The position numbers and the translations under genes were made by a program. Under the pieces are notes generated by a model. The model had not been told where the DNA came from, made no database searches, and saw nothing but the letters and a program-made list of their open reading frames with translations. From positions 1 to 53,867 of the forward strand of contig JAFZIA010000079.1 of the NCBI GenBank assembly GCA_017554605.1: a stretch of DNA of 53,867 bases, given 5' to 3'. Origin of the DNA: Bacteroidaceae bacterium. GTDB taxonomy: Bacteria; Bacteroidota; Bacteroidia; Bacteroidales; Bacteroidaceae. Of this stretch, positions 36,030 through 43,638 are shown piece after piece. Position 1 is the stretch's first letter. Every line of letters begins with the position of its first letter.

Positions 36030-36890
36030 TTAGATGAAATATAGGTCGTTTCCGCGCATCGAGAGGAATTTGTTTACCGATATGTATGCGCAGAGTACTG
36101 TTATTGCAATTCCGAATAGAAAGACGGCTGCCGCTACCGTTGCTGTGCTTCCCGGGGTGAGGATTGTTGACAGTGCAGGCTCTTGTCGGGCTATGAGGTA
36201 GAGCGCGCTACCCAGGAATGCGTTTGCGAAAAGGCCCGAGATGACGCCTATCTTAAGGTTGTGCAGCAGGAATGGGCGACGTATGAACCCCCACGTCGCT
36301 CCCACCAGTTTCATTGTGTGCAGAAGAAAGCGCTTTGAGTAGATTGACATTCGCACCATATTGCCAATGAGCGACCACGATATTATGGTGAGTAGCGCAA
36401 GAAGTACTGACAGCGCTGTACCTATCTTGCTTATATTGCTGTTTATGGCGCCTATGAGTTCTTTCTGGTATATGACCTTGCTCACGCCCTTGTCGGCAAG
36501 CAGGAGTTTTTCTATTCTTGCAAGGCTGTCGTTGTTGGCATATTCGGCTTTCATCGATAGTTCTATAGATGCTTCGTAGGGGTTGTATCCGAGGAACTCA
36601 ACGGGGTCGGTTCCAAGCGCCTTTCTCTCTTCCTGGAGTACCTGCTCTTTTGAGATATATTTGCCCGACTCTACGTAGCTGCGCTTGAGCAGGCGCTGGA
36701 GGTATTTCTCAATGTCCTTGCCCTCGACGCTGTTGTCCATTATCACCGATACGGCAATGTTCTTTCGTACGTTTGTCGACAGCGATGAGGCTGCAACCAT
36801 AAGCAGTCCCATTGTGCCCAGGAGTATAAGCACCAGGGTGGTACTAACATATACGCTTAGTGTCTGTATGCTGAATTTTTTCTTGCTCAT
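36030..36890 (-). CDS. ftsX: Cell division ABC transporter permease FtsX
   Basis: FtsX partners FtsE and couples to peptidoglycan hydrolases outside the membrane. The assigned protein has 286 residues: an N-terminal membrane helix (STTLVLILLGTMGLLMVAASS), a large extracellular loop with YISKEQVLQEERKALGTD and NPYEASIEL, and three later helices. The frame is open to 37250, but the upstream part is a shadow of the methyltransferase; the true start is the ATG at 36890, beginning MSKKKFSIQ and overlapping the methyltransferase stop by four bases (ATGA). No ftsE is present in the window, as is common in Bacteroidetes. Confidence 0.93.
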   Translation of the reverse strand: MSKKKFSIQTLSVYVSTTLVLILLGTMGLLMVAASSLSTNVRKNIAVSVIMDNSVEGKDIEKYLQRLLKRSYVESGKYISKEQVLQEERKALGTDPVEFLGYNPYEASIELSMKAEYANNDSLARIEKLLLADKGVSKVIYQKELIGAINSNISKIGTALSVLLALLTIISWSLIGNMVRMSIYSKRFLLHTMKLVGATWGFIRRPFLLHNLKIGVISGLFANAFLGSALYLIARQEPALSTILTPGSTATVAAAVFLFGIAITVLCAYISVNKFLSMRGNDLYFI

Positions 36891-37786
36891 CTTCTTTTTC
36901 TGAATATGTAAATAATAGAACTGCTTGCTCCGCATTTGTCGAACGAGGCTATCCAGCCCAGGAAACCGTTCCAGACTCCGCGCAACGGGGCTAACTTGCG
37001 ACCCTTGTAACGCTCGCTTAGCATTGAGATGTAGAAACCGTCGAATGGCATAGGGTAACGGCGCTCCAGTATGAACCTGTGCTTGCTTGCCAGCCTTGCC
37101 AGGGTGCTTCCGGTGAAGTGCCACAGGTGGCGCGGTGTGTCGTAGGCCGCCCAATGCTCGCGGTAGAACTCTGCGTCGTACGATGCGCGGTTGGGTACTG
37201 CCACTATTGCAATGCCGCTGTCGTCGAGTATGCGGTGCAGTTGTTCCCAAAAATTATCCAACTGCTGAATGTGCTCCATCACGTGCCACAGGGTCACTAC
37301 GTTGTATTTCTTGTCGGGTTGTGCGGCAAGTGCCTCTTCGGGCTGCATATCAATCCCGAACAGTTCCTTTCCCTGCTCTCTTGCAGCCTTGCTCTTCTCT
37401 ATTGCCGTGACGTTCCAGCCGGCCTTTTGCATACTGCTTGCAAAATATCCTGTGCCTGCACCGTAGTCGAGCAGCTTGCCGTGGCGTAGCAGTGTTAGTC
37501 TTTTTACAAGGGACACCTTGCGGCGCAGCATTATGTTGCGTACAATGTGGAAGAGCTTGTTTAGCACTCCTTTGCTGGTGTTGCTGTGCGATACATAGTC
37601 GGGCGATTCGTAGTATCGGCCTATTTCTGATTCATCGGGCACGCCCTGTGTGAATGTGAAGCCGCACTCGCTGCATTCGAATATGTCGAATGACTCGCCG
37701 CTGGCAAAATGGTCTTTGCAGGCAAAGAGTTTTTTTATTGATGGGCTGCTGCAAAGCGGGCACTCCTTGTGGATTATTTTGTTCAT
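36887..37786 (-). CDS. Class I SAM-dependent methyltransferase with N-terminal zinc ribbon
   Basis: A 299-residue protein with a CPLC...CSECG zinc-ribbon (about residues 9-40) and a Rossmann methyltransferase core. Motif I reads LLDYGAGTGYFASSM (about 107-121), followed by VTAIEKS and the post-motif LWHVMEHIQ. The type resembles methyltransferases linked to cell-surface glycans (Methyltransf_13/23 with N-terminal zinc ribbon). The substrate is unknown. It is first in the ftsX-uppP run, and its start lies 214 bp from pspC on the other strand. Confidence 0.88.
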   Translation of the reverse strand: MNKIIHKECPLCSSPSIKKLFACKDHFASGESFDIFECSECGFTFTQGVPDESEIGRYYESPDYVSHSNTSKGVLNKLFHIVRNIMLRRKVSLVKRLTLLRHGKLLDYGAGTGYFASSMQKAGWNVTAIEKSKAAREQGKELFGIDMQPEEALAAQPDKKYNVVTLWHVMEHIQQLDNFWEQLHRILDDSGIAIVAVPNRASYDAEFYREHWAAYDTPRHLWHFTGSTLARLASKHRFILERRYPMPFDGFYISMLSERYKGRKLAPLRGVWNGFLGWIASFDKCGASSSIIYIFRKRR

Positions 37787-37868
37787 TATATGCTACCGAT
37801 TAAAAATAACAGGTTGTCAGTGGGCACAATGTACCGAAAATGTGCACAAAAATACATCTTTTGGCGCT

Positions 37869-37884
37869 AAAATCGCACGATTTT
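37869..37884. promoter_or_regulatory. Palindrome upstream of pspC, distal site
   Basis: AAAATCG-CA-CGATTTT has perfect 7-bp arms. It lies between the divergent methyltransferase and pspC genes, about 85 bp from the first. A possible regulator-binding site; it has no terminator tail. Confidence 0.45.
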
Positions 37885-37916
37885 GAAATTAAATAGAGCT
37901 GTTTTTTTATATTTTA

Positions 37917-37938
37917 CATTATTTAACGTAAAATAATG
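37917..37938. promoter_or_regulatory. 22-bp palindrome overlapping the pspC promoter
   Basis: CATTATTTAACGTAAAATAATG pairs in 10 of 11 positions about a central ACGT. It covers the expected -33 region of the pspC promoter, whose TATCTTTA -7 element is at 37950-37957. This is the position of a repressor operator. Confidence 0.55.
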
Positions 37939-38000
37939 GTGTTTATCCTTATCTTTACCACGATTTTAAGAATATAAACCAGTTAACAATTTATTTTACT

Positions 38001-38225
38001 ATGGGAAAATTGTATCGTTCGAGTGATAGAAAAATTGCCGGTGTATGTGCCGGTCTTGCCGAGTGTTTCGGACTTAGTGTGGGGTTGGTTCGCCTTGCAA
38101 TGCTTATTCTTCTTTTAGTGGGGCCCGGTCTTATTGCGTATATTATCCTATGGGTCATTATGCCCGAAAAGAATGCAGGCAAGAGCTATGCCGAGCGTAT
38201 GAAGAACCGACTCGAAAACAGATAA
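38001..38225 (+). CDS. PspC domain small membrane protein
   Basis: A 74-residue protein made of a single PspC domain: KLYRSSDRKIAGVCAGLAE, a hydrophobic helix (LVRLAMLILLLVGPGLIAYIILWVIMP) and a basic tail. PspC-domain proteins take part in envelope stress responses in some bacteria, but stand-alone copies such as this are common in Bacteroidetes and of unknown role. Its upstream region carries two palindromes and its downstream region a very stable hairpin, so it appears to be an independent, regulated unit. Confidence 0.9.
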   Translation: MGKLYRSSDRKIAGVCAGLAECFGLSVGLVRLAMLILLLVGPGLIAYIILWVIMPEKNAGKSYAERMKNRLENR

Positions 38226-38280
38226 GAGCTTTCTGCGTATAATGGGGGGATAAATGCTCTTTTATTCAAAGCCCTGCAAC

Positions 38281-38322
38281 AATACAGCACCAGCACCGCC
38301 GTGGCGGTGCTGGTGCTGTATT
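38281..38322. terminator. Bidirectional terminator between pspC and miaB
   Basis: A perfect 20-bp stem with a 2-base loop: AATACAGCACCAGCACCGCC with its complement. The arms contain repeated CAGCACC units. T-rich flanks on the plus strand (TTGTGTATTT) are modest, but position between two converging genes supports termination. Confidence 0.75.
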
Positions 38323-38340
38323 GTGTATTTCTGTTTGTCG

Positions 38341-39666
38341 TTACTCGGCAAGCTCGGCGAGCAGGGTTGCTGCTGTGGCGTCGGTCACCCTAATCTTTAC
38401 AAAGTCGCCTACCTTGTAGTTGCCGCGGTCGAATACCGCTGTGCGGTTCTGCTCGGTACGGCCGTAGAACTGTGCGGTAGAGCGCTTTGATGTTCCCTCG
38501 ATGAGCACTATGTACTCCTTGCCTATGCAACTACGGTTCTGCTCCAATGATAGTTGCTGCTGGAGGGCGATAATCTCGTTCAAGCGACGTATCTTCTCCT
38601 CTTCTTTTATGTCGTCCTCGAAGTGACGGCTTGCAAATGTGCCGGGGCGTTCCGAGTACTTGAACATAAATGCAGCATCGTAGCCGCAGTAACGCATAAG
38701 CGTGAGTGTCTCCTGGTGGTCTTCCTTGGTCTCTCCGCAGAAGCCTGCTATAATGTCGGTCGATAGTCCGCAGTCGGGTACAATGCTACGTATAGCATCT
38801 ATACGGCTCAAATACCATTCGCGGGTGTATTTGCGGTTCATAGCCTTGAGCATACGGCTGCTTCCGCTTTGTACGGGCAGGTGAATGTGTTTGCACACAT
38901 TGGGCTCTTGGGCTATGACGTGGAGCGTCTCGTCGCTCATATCCTTGGGGTGCGATGTAGTAAATCTTATGCGTGCTTCGGGTGCGCGACGTGCCACGCG
39001 ACGAAGCAGCTCGGGGAAGCCGATGGCTGTTCCCTCGCTGTCGACAAAGTTGTATGAGTTCACATTCTGTCCCAGCAGGATAATCTCCTTGAAGCCGCGT
39101 GCCACAAGGTCGTCAACCTCGTTGAGTATGCTCTGAATGTCGCGGCTGCGCTCGCGTCCGCGGGTATAGGGCACAACGCAGTAGTGGCAAAAGTTGTTGC
39201 AGCCGCGCATAATGGATATGTAACCCGACACATTCTTGCTGCAAATGCGCAATGGAATGACGTCGTGGTAGGTTTCGGTGGTCGACAACTCAATATTCAT
39301 TGCTGCGTGTCCCTGCTCGGCCTGCGCTATGAGCTCGGGGAGCGATAGGTAGCTATCGGGGCCTGCAACTATGTTTACATTGTACTTTTGTATAAGTTCT
39401 TCTTTCACGCGCTCGGCCATACAGCCTACAACGCCTATGAGCGTGTCCTTTCCGCGACGCATTGCGTTCAATTGGTCGAGCCTGCCGTATATCTTCTGCT
39501 CGGCATTGTCGCGTATCGAGCAGGTATTGAGCAGAATCAACTGTGCATCGGCGATGTTCTCGCACGACTCATAGTCGGCAACTTTTAGAATCGATGCAAT
39601 AACTTCGCTGTCTGCCACGTTCATCTGGCAGCCGTATGTCTCTATAAAAAGTCTTTTGTTCTCCAC
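38341..39666 (-). CDS. miaB: tRNA-2-methylthio-N6-dimethylallyladenosine synthase
   Basis: MiaB is a radical-SAM enzyme that thiomethylates i6A37 of tRNAs. The N-terminal cluster cysteines are in YGCQMN, NTCSIRDNAEQK and VGCMAER; the radical-SAM triad is in MRGCNNFCHYCVVPYTRGRE; and a C-terminal TRAM domain follows. The frame is open to an ATG at 39747, but no methionine follows until the conserved region. The GTG at 39666 gives MENKRLFIETYGCQMN, and a TATCTTCG promoter element lies just upstream, so that start (441 residues) is preferred. It diverges from the thioesterase gene. Confidence 0.93.
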   Translation of the reverse strand: MENKRLFIETYGCQMNVADSEVIASILKVADYESCENIADAQLILLNTCSIRDNAEQKIYGRLDQLNAMRRGKDTLIGVVGCMAERVKEELIQKYNVNIVAGPDSYLSLPELIAQAEQGHAAMNIELSTTETYHDVIPLRICSKNVSGYISIMRGCNNFCHYCVVPYTRGRERSRDIQSILNEVDDLVARGFKEIILLGQNVNSYNFVDSEGTAIGFPELLRRVARRAPEARIRFTTSHPKDMSDETLHVIAQEPNVCKHIHLPVQSGSSRMLKAMNRKYTREWYLSRIDAIRSIVPDCGLSTDIIAGFCGETKEDHQETLTLMRYCGYDAAFMFKYSERPGTFASRHFEDDIKEEEKIRRLNEIIALQQQLSLEQNRSCIGKEYIVLIEGTSKRSTAQFYGRTEQNRTAVFDRGNYKVGDFVKIRVTDATAATLLAELAE

Positions 39667-39749
39667 TATTATGTTGTTTGAAATATAGCGCGAAGATACA
39701 CAGAAATTTGCTAATAATGCCGATACTCTTTTAATATTATGCTCCACTA

Positions 39750-39781
39750 TTTGAAAAATTTAAGGAAATAGTATATCTTCG
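39750..39781 (+). promoter_or_regulatory. Promoter of the thioesterase operon
   Basis: TTTG (39750-39753) and TATCTTCG (39774-39781) are separated by 20 bp, a good match to the Bacteroidetes pattern with one T to C change. The start codon is 18 bp downstream. Confidence 0.6.
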
Positions 39782-39799
39782 CAACAAAATGGACTGTTT

Positions 39800-40207
39800 A
39801 TGGAGAGAGTACTTTTTCGTCACGAGATGAAGGTGCGCGACTATGAGTGCGACATTCAAGGGGTAGTGAACAATGCCAACTACCAGCACTATATGGAGCA
39901 CGCGCGCCACGAGTTCCTGCTGGCACAGGGTGTCAGCTTCTCGAAGCTGCACAACGAGGGAATAGACTTTATGGTCTCAAAGGCAACGCTCGAGTACAAG
40001 AGCCCGTTGCGCGGCGACGACAGGTTTGTGGTGGCAATAGATATGAAGCGGGAGGGTGTAAAGCTTGTCTGCTTGCAGAATATCTACCGTCTGCCCGATG
40101 AGCAGTTGTGCGTGAAAGGACGCATAGAGATTGTATCGGTGTGCAACGGCCGTCTTTCGCGTGGCGAAAAGTTCGACGAGCTGTTCACGCATTTCTTCAA
40201 TGAATAA
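39800..40207 (+). CDS. Hotdog-fold acyl-CoA thioesterase
   Basis: A 135-residue protein of the 4-hydroxybenzoyl-CoA thioesterase type (YbgC/FadM-like). The active-site signature reads YECDIQGVVNNANYQHYMEHARHEF-like; its key parts are CDIQGVVNNANY and YMEHAR, with the catalytic aspartate. Later segments LEYKSPLRGDDRFVV and YRLPDEQLCVKGRIEIV fit the fold. The acyl substrate is unknown. A one-domain hydrolase followed 12 bp later by a small membrane protein and then a CoA transferase suggests acyl-CoA metabolism. Confidence 0.9.
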   Translation: MERVLFRHEMKVRDYECDIQGVVNNANYQHYMEHARHEFLLAQGVSFSKLHNEGIDFMVSKATLEYKSPLRGDDRFVVAIDMKREGVKLVCLQNIYRLPDEQLCVKGRIEIVSVCNGRLSRGEKFDELFTHFFNE

Positions 40208-40219
40208 AAAACTTCGGTT

Positions 40220-40573
40220 ATGTCTGCATTTGGATTGATAATAGCATTCGTGGTGTACGCTGTAATAAAGGTGGTTTCTTCTGTCAATGCAGATAAAGCC
40301 CCGGCTGTACCGCAACCGCAAGGAGAGGCTTTTCCGCCCATAGAATTTGAAGAAGAGGCCGAGGTTTCTGATGGGCCTGTAGGTCTTGCACAAAAAGTGG
40401 AAGTGCCTGCTGTGCAGCGTGTGCCGAAGCGCAGCGGTGCCGCAGCCGAAGAGCCGGTCCGTGACAACAAGGCTGCTGCTCCTGTGCAAAAGGAGGGGCG
40501 TCTGAGGATTAGAACCGCGTCTGAGGCAAAGCGTGCCTTTGTCTATTCCGAGATATTCAACAGAAAATATTGA
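40220..40573 (+). CDS. Small membrane-anchored protein of unknown function
   Basis: A 117-residue protein with one N-terminal hydrophobic helix (FGLIIAFVVYAVIKVVSS), a proline-, alanine- and acid-rich low-complexity middle, and a compact C-terminus ending IRTASEAKRAFVYSEIFNRKY. I recall the same EAKRAFxYSEIFNRKY ending from other Bacteroidales small proteins, so it is probably a conserved family rather than a chance frame. It lies 12 bp behind the thioesterase and 31 bp before the CoA transferase, and codon use matches its neighbours. Confidence 0.7.
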   Translation: MSAFGLIIAFVVYAVIKVVSSVNADKAPAVPQPQGEAFPPIEFEEEAEVSDGPVGLAQKVEVPAVQRVPKRSGAAAEEPVRDNKAAAPVQKEGRLRIRTASEAKRAFVYSEIFNRKY

Positions 40574-40604
40574 ACACTAAAAACAAGACAAACACTATAA
40601 TATT

Positions 40605-42092
40605 ATGAGCTATCCGATAATTACAGCCCAACAGGCTGCAACATATATAAAGAACGGCGATGGAGTGGGAATAAGCGGATTTACCCTTTCGGGTACTCCC
40701 AAGACTGTGCTTCCCGAGGTTGCCAGGATTGCCGAGGAGGCACACGCGGCAGGAAAAGAGTTCAAGATTGACCTTTACTCGGGTGCATCTACCGGCGATG
40801 CCATTGACGGAGCACTTACCCGTGCAAATGCTATTCGTTTCCGTGCGCCCTTTATATCTAATCCCACAGTGCGTACGGCAATAAACAACAAGGAGATTAC
40901 ATACACCGACCTTCACCTCTCGCTTATGGCGCAGGATCTGCGCTACGGTTATATGGGCAAGGTGAATGTAGCCATTCTCGAGGCTGTAGATATTACCGAC
41001 GACGGAAAGGTGTATCTTACAACCGCTGGTGGAATAGGACAGACTGTTGCCAATCTTGCCGACATAATAATAATTGAGCGCAATACCTATCACAAGACAA
41101 TAGGACTGCACGACGTTTACGAGCCGCTCGACCCTCCCTATCGTAAGGAGATACCCATCTACAAGGCCGACGACCGCATAGGCAGGCCATACGTGCAGGT
41201 CGACCCAAGAAAGGTTGTGGGTATTGTCGAGGTAAATATGCCCAACGAGATTGTGGTGTTCAAGGAGCTCGACGATGTCACACGCAAGATTGGCGAGAAT
41301 GTAGTTAACTTTATACTTGTCGATATGCAGCGCGGAGTTATCCCCGCCGAGGGTCTCCCCATTCAGAGCGGCATAGGCAACGTGGCAAATGCTGTGCTCA
41401 AAAGCCTCGAAGAGAGTAACGGAATTCCTCCTCTCTACCTCTACTCCGAGGTGTTGCAGGACTCTGTGATAAAGCTGATGGAGCTTGGACGCGTAAAGGC
41501 AGGCAGTACCTGTTCACTCTCATTGAGTCGCGAGTGTCTCGACCACGTGTACGACAATCTCGACTTCTTCCGCGAGAAGCTTGTGCTTCGTCCCAGCGAA
41601 ATATCGAACCACCCCGAGATTATCCGTCGTTTGGGTATAATTGCAATGAATACGGCAATCGAGGTCGACCTTTACGGCTGCGTGAACTCGTCGCACATCT
41701 GCGGTACAAAGCTGATGAACGGCATCGGCGGTTCGGGCGATTTTGCGCGTAATGCATACATCTCGATATTCACCTGTCCCTCGACGCAGAAGAACGGACA
41801 GATAAGCTCCATTGTGCCTTTGGTGACACACGCCGACCACACCGAGCACGACGTAAGGGTGGTGGCAACAGAGTGGGGTGTTGCCGATCTGCGCGGAAAA
41901 GGTCCCGACGAGCGTGCTAAGCTCCTCATAGAGAAGTGTGCGCACCCCGACTACAAACAGCTCCTTTGGGACTATCTCAAAATTTCTAAGAGCGGACACG
42001 TGAGCCACAATGTGGCTGCCGCGCTTGCAATGCACGCTACATTCGAGCGTGAGGGTGATATGCGTCTGACCCAATGGGGGAAATATCTGTAA
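40605..42092 (+). CDS. Acetyl-CoA hydrolase/transferase family succinate CoA transferase
   Basis: A 495-residue class I CoA transferase. The catalytic glutamate lies in LYSEVLQDSV, and the oxyanion/CoA loop in MNGIGGSGDFARNAY. GISGFTLSGTPKTVLPEVA near the N-terminus matches the succinate/propionate:acetate CoA transferases (Cat1, ScpC, AarC group). In a fermenter with fumarate reductase this enzyme would move CoA between succinyl-, propionyl- and acetyl-CoA; the exact pair cannot be read from the sequence. Its end overlaps the open frame of the next gene. Confidence 0.92.
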   Translation: MSYPIITAQQAATYIKNGDGVGISGFTLSGTPKTVLPEVARIAEEAHAAGKEFKIDLYSGASTGDAIDGALTRANAIRFRAPFISNPTVRTAINNKEITYTDLHLSLMAQDLRYGYMGKVNVAILEAVDITDDGKVYLTTAGGIGQTVANLADIIIIERNTYHKTIGLHDVYEPLDPPYRKEIPIYKADDRIGRPYVQVDPRKVVGIVEVNMPNEIVVFKELDDVTRKIGENVVNFILVDMQRGVIPAEGLPIQSGIGNVANAVLKSLEESNGIPPLYLYSEVLQDSVIKLMELGRVKAGSTCSLSLSRECLDHVYDNLDFFREKLVLRPSEISNHPEIIRRLGIIAMNTAIEVDLYGCVNSSHICGTKLMNGIGGSGDFARNAYISIFTCPSTQKNGQISSIVPLVTHADHTEHDVRVVATEWGVADLRGKGPDERAKLLIEKCAHPDYKQLLWDYLKISKSGHVSHNVAAALAMHATFEREGDMRLTQWGKYL

Positions 42093-42097
42093 CAGCA

Positions 42098-42634
42098 ATG
42101 AAGAAGAAACTTGTGACAGAAATGGGACGAATGGGACGCGACGAGTTTGTCGCGTCCCGCAAGATGCCCCTTGTAGTGGTGCTCGACAATATACGCAGCC
42201 TGCACAATGTGGGTTCGGTATTCCGCACAAGCGATGCTTTCCGTGTAGAGAAGGTGATTCTGTGTGGTATTACCGCAACGCCACCCTCGGCCGAAATTCA
42301 CAAAACGGCATTGGGCGCTGAGGACGTTGTTGAGTGGCAATACTACCCCGATACAATGTCGGCCGTTGAGGAACTCCGCAGCAAGGGCTACGGAGTGTTT
42401 GCCATTGAGCAGGTTCAGGGCAGTATCGCGTTACAGAATTTCGCAGCCGTGGAGGGCAAGCACTATGCCGTTGTTCTTGGAAACGAGGTTAAGGGTGTGC
42501 AACAACAGGTGGTAGATGCCTGTGACGGTGCAATAGAGATTCCTCAGTTTGGTACCAAGCACTCGCTCAATGTCTCAGTCACTACGGGTATGGTAATATG
42601 GGAGTTTGCCCGTATTCTGGGCTGGGTAAAGTAA
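42098..42634 (+). CDS. SpoU/TrmH family RNA 2'-O-methyltransferase
   Basis: A 178-residue SPOUT methyltransferase. The three knot motifs are visible: LDNIRSLHNVGSVFRTSDAF, VVLGNEVKGV and IPQFGTKHSLNVSVTTGMV. The target RNA, tRNA Gm18 or an rRNA site, is not known. The frame is open to an ATG at 42074 inside the CoA transferase gene, but the ATG at 42098 begins the conserved MKKKLVTEM, and is 5 bp after the preceding stop. Confidence 0.93.
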   Translation: MKKKLVTEMGRMGRDEFVASRKMPLVVVLDNIRSLHNVGSVFRTSDAFRVEKVILCGITATPPSAEIHKTALGAEDVVEWQYYPDTMSAVEELRSKGYGVFAIEQVQGSIALQNFAAVEGKHYAVVLGNEVKGVQQQVVDACDGAIEIPQFGTKHSLNVSVTTGMVIWEFARILGWVK

Positions 42635-42735
42635 CGCGCCGGAAGTATGTTGCTCAAAACTGCTCAAAAATTTATAAAGACAGAGAATTAAGAAACTGTT
42701 TAAATTCTTATAATTGCATTTTTAGCGTTATTTTT

Positions 42736-42834
42736 CAAAAAAAAGAAAGAAAATATTGCAATGAGAAAATATCAGTAGAAAAACACCGAGAAGGTGATTG
42801 AAAGAGTTGTTATCAACTACTTTTTTTCTACTGA
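42736..42834. repeat. Dispersed structured repeat, copy 2
   Basis: The better-formed copy of the element at 146-243. An 11-bp outer stem, CAGTAGAAAAA (42773-42783) with TTTTTCTACTG (42823-42833), encloses two small hairpins: CACC-GAGAA-GGTG (42784-42796) and GTTG-TTAT-CAAC (42806-42817). Together they can fold into a three-way junction. It lies between two converging genes. Confidence 0.65.
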
Positions 42835-42872
42835 ATCTCAAATTGCCATCGGGCAAAAAGTTTGCTGTAGCC

Positions 42873-43238
42873 TTATTTTTGACAGATGTCGCTTTCTATA
42901 GTCTTGCGAATCTCCTCGGAGGGCTCGTAGGCATAGCAAAAATGTGTTGCGCCAAGTACAGGGAGAATGCCTTCTTTTTCGGCTTCTTCCATCGCTTTTG
43001 CTATGTCGTCCGATTCTCCTTTCAATAATACGTTGCACAATTCGTTTGTCTCCTCTTTTGTGGCAAACAAGTAGATTCCCGAGTACTTGCAGCCCAGATG
43101 CTGTGATAATTTCTTAATGTCACCGTCGCAAGGGATTGAGTTGAACTCGTACACGGCACCGCTGTTGCCTTTTGCCAAAAACTTAACTGTTGTTTCAAGT
43201 TCGAATACGTTTTTTACTACATTTTCCATAAATATCAT
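42873..43238 (-). CDS. Conserved-looking protein of unknown function
   Basis: A 121-residue (or, from the ATG at 43229, 118-residue) soluble protein with mixed composition, no signal peptide and no membrane segment. It contains three cysteines apart from the C-terminal one (in IPCDGD, LGCKYSG, NELCNVL), and an acidic C-terminal half with AKAMEEAEKEGILPVLGATHFCYAYEP. I do not recognise a family. Codon use resembles that of surrounding genes, and the frame is free-standing, not a shadow of another gene. It converges on the SpoU gene, with the structured repeat between them. Confidence 0.65.
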   Translation of the reverse strand: MIFMENVVKNVFELETTVKFLAKGNSGAVYEFNSIPCDGDIKKLSQHLGCKYSGIYLFATKEETNELCNVLLKGESDDIAKAMEEAEKEGILPVLGATHFCYAYEPSEEIRKTIESDICQK

Positions 43239-43638
43239 TTTTTAGGGTTAATAAATTTGAATTTTCTGTTCGTTGTCAATATACAACTAAAGATATAGCG
43301 AAAGCAAGAAAAAAGTTCAGTTTTTGTATAACACCATAAAAATTTTAACACTTTTATTTTAAAAATAATTCGGCTCTCCATTCTGCCGGGGCAAAAACCG
43401 GTTCTTGTGCGGGTATTGACAGTCTCGCATTCAAGCAGAACTGTTATATAGATGTGGAAAGATAGCAGTTTCTTACAAGATAGGGGAGAAAAAAATAAAA
43501 AAAATCTTAGAATTGGATTTTATGAGCCTTGCAGGTTTTGTTCCCGAACTTTTTTAGGCGAAAAATTTTTGTTATTTTTCCAATTTTATTGTTACTTTAG
43601 CAAAATCATAAAAAAGGAAACATATAAAACATAATATT
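43239..43638. other. Intergenic region before rnr
   Basis: 400 bp, mostly AT-rich. It holds the probable rnr promoter near its right end (TACTTTAG at about 43592-43599, with TTTTTG about 22 bp upstream). A more GC-rich stretch at 43380-43460 with an ACCGGT palindrome might be a decayed gene or small RNA, but no consistent fold or frame was found. A short stem GTTGT/ACAAC lies near 43275. Confidence 0.4.

Noticed and set aside
36891-37250. Longer FtsX with 120 extra N-terminal residues
   Set aside because: The extra part is the methyltransferase gene read in the wrong frame; the ATG at 36890 gives the normal FtsX start.
39667-39747. Longer MiaB N-terminus from the ATG at 39747
   Set aside because: A promoter-like TATCTTCG lies inside that extension, and the extra residues do not resemble MiaB.
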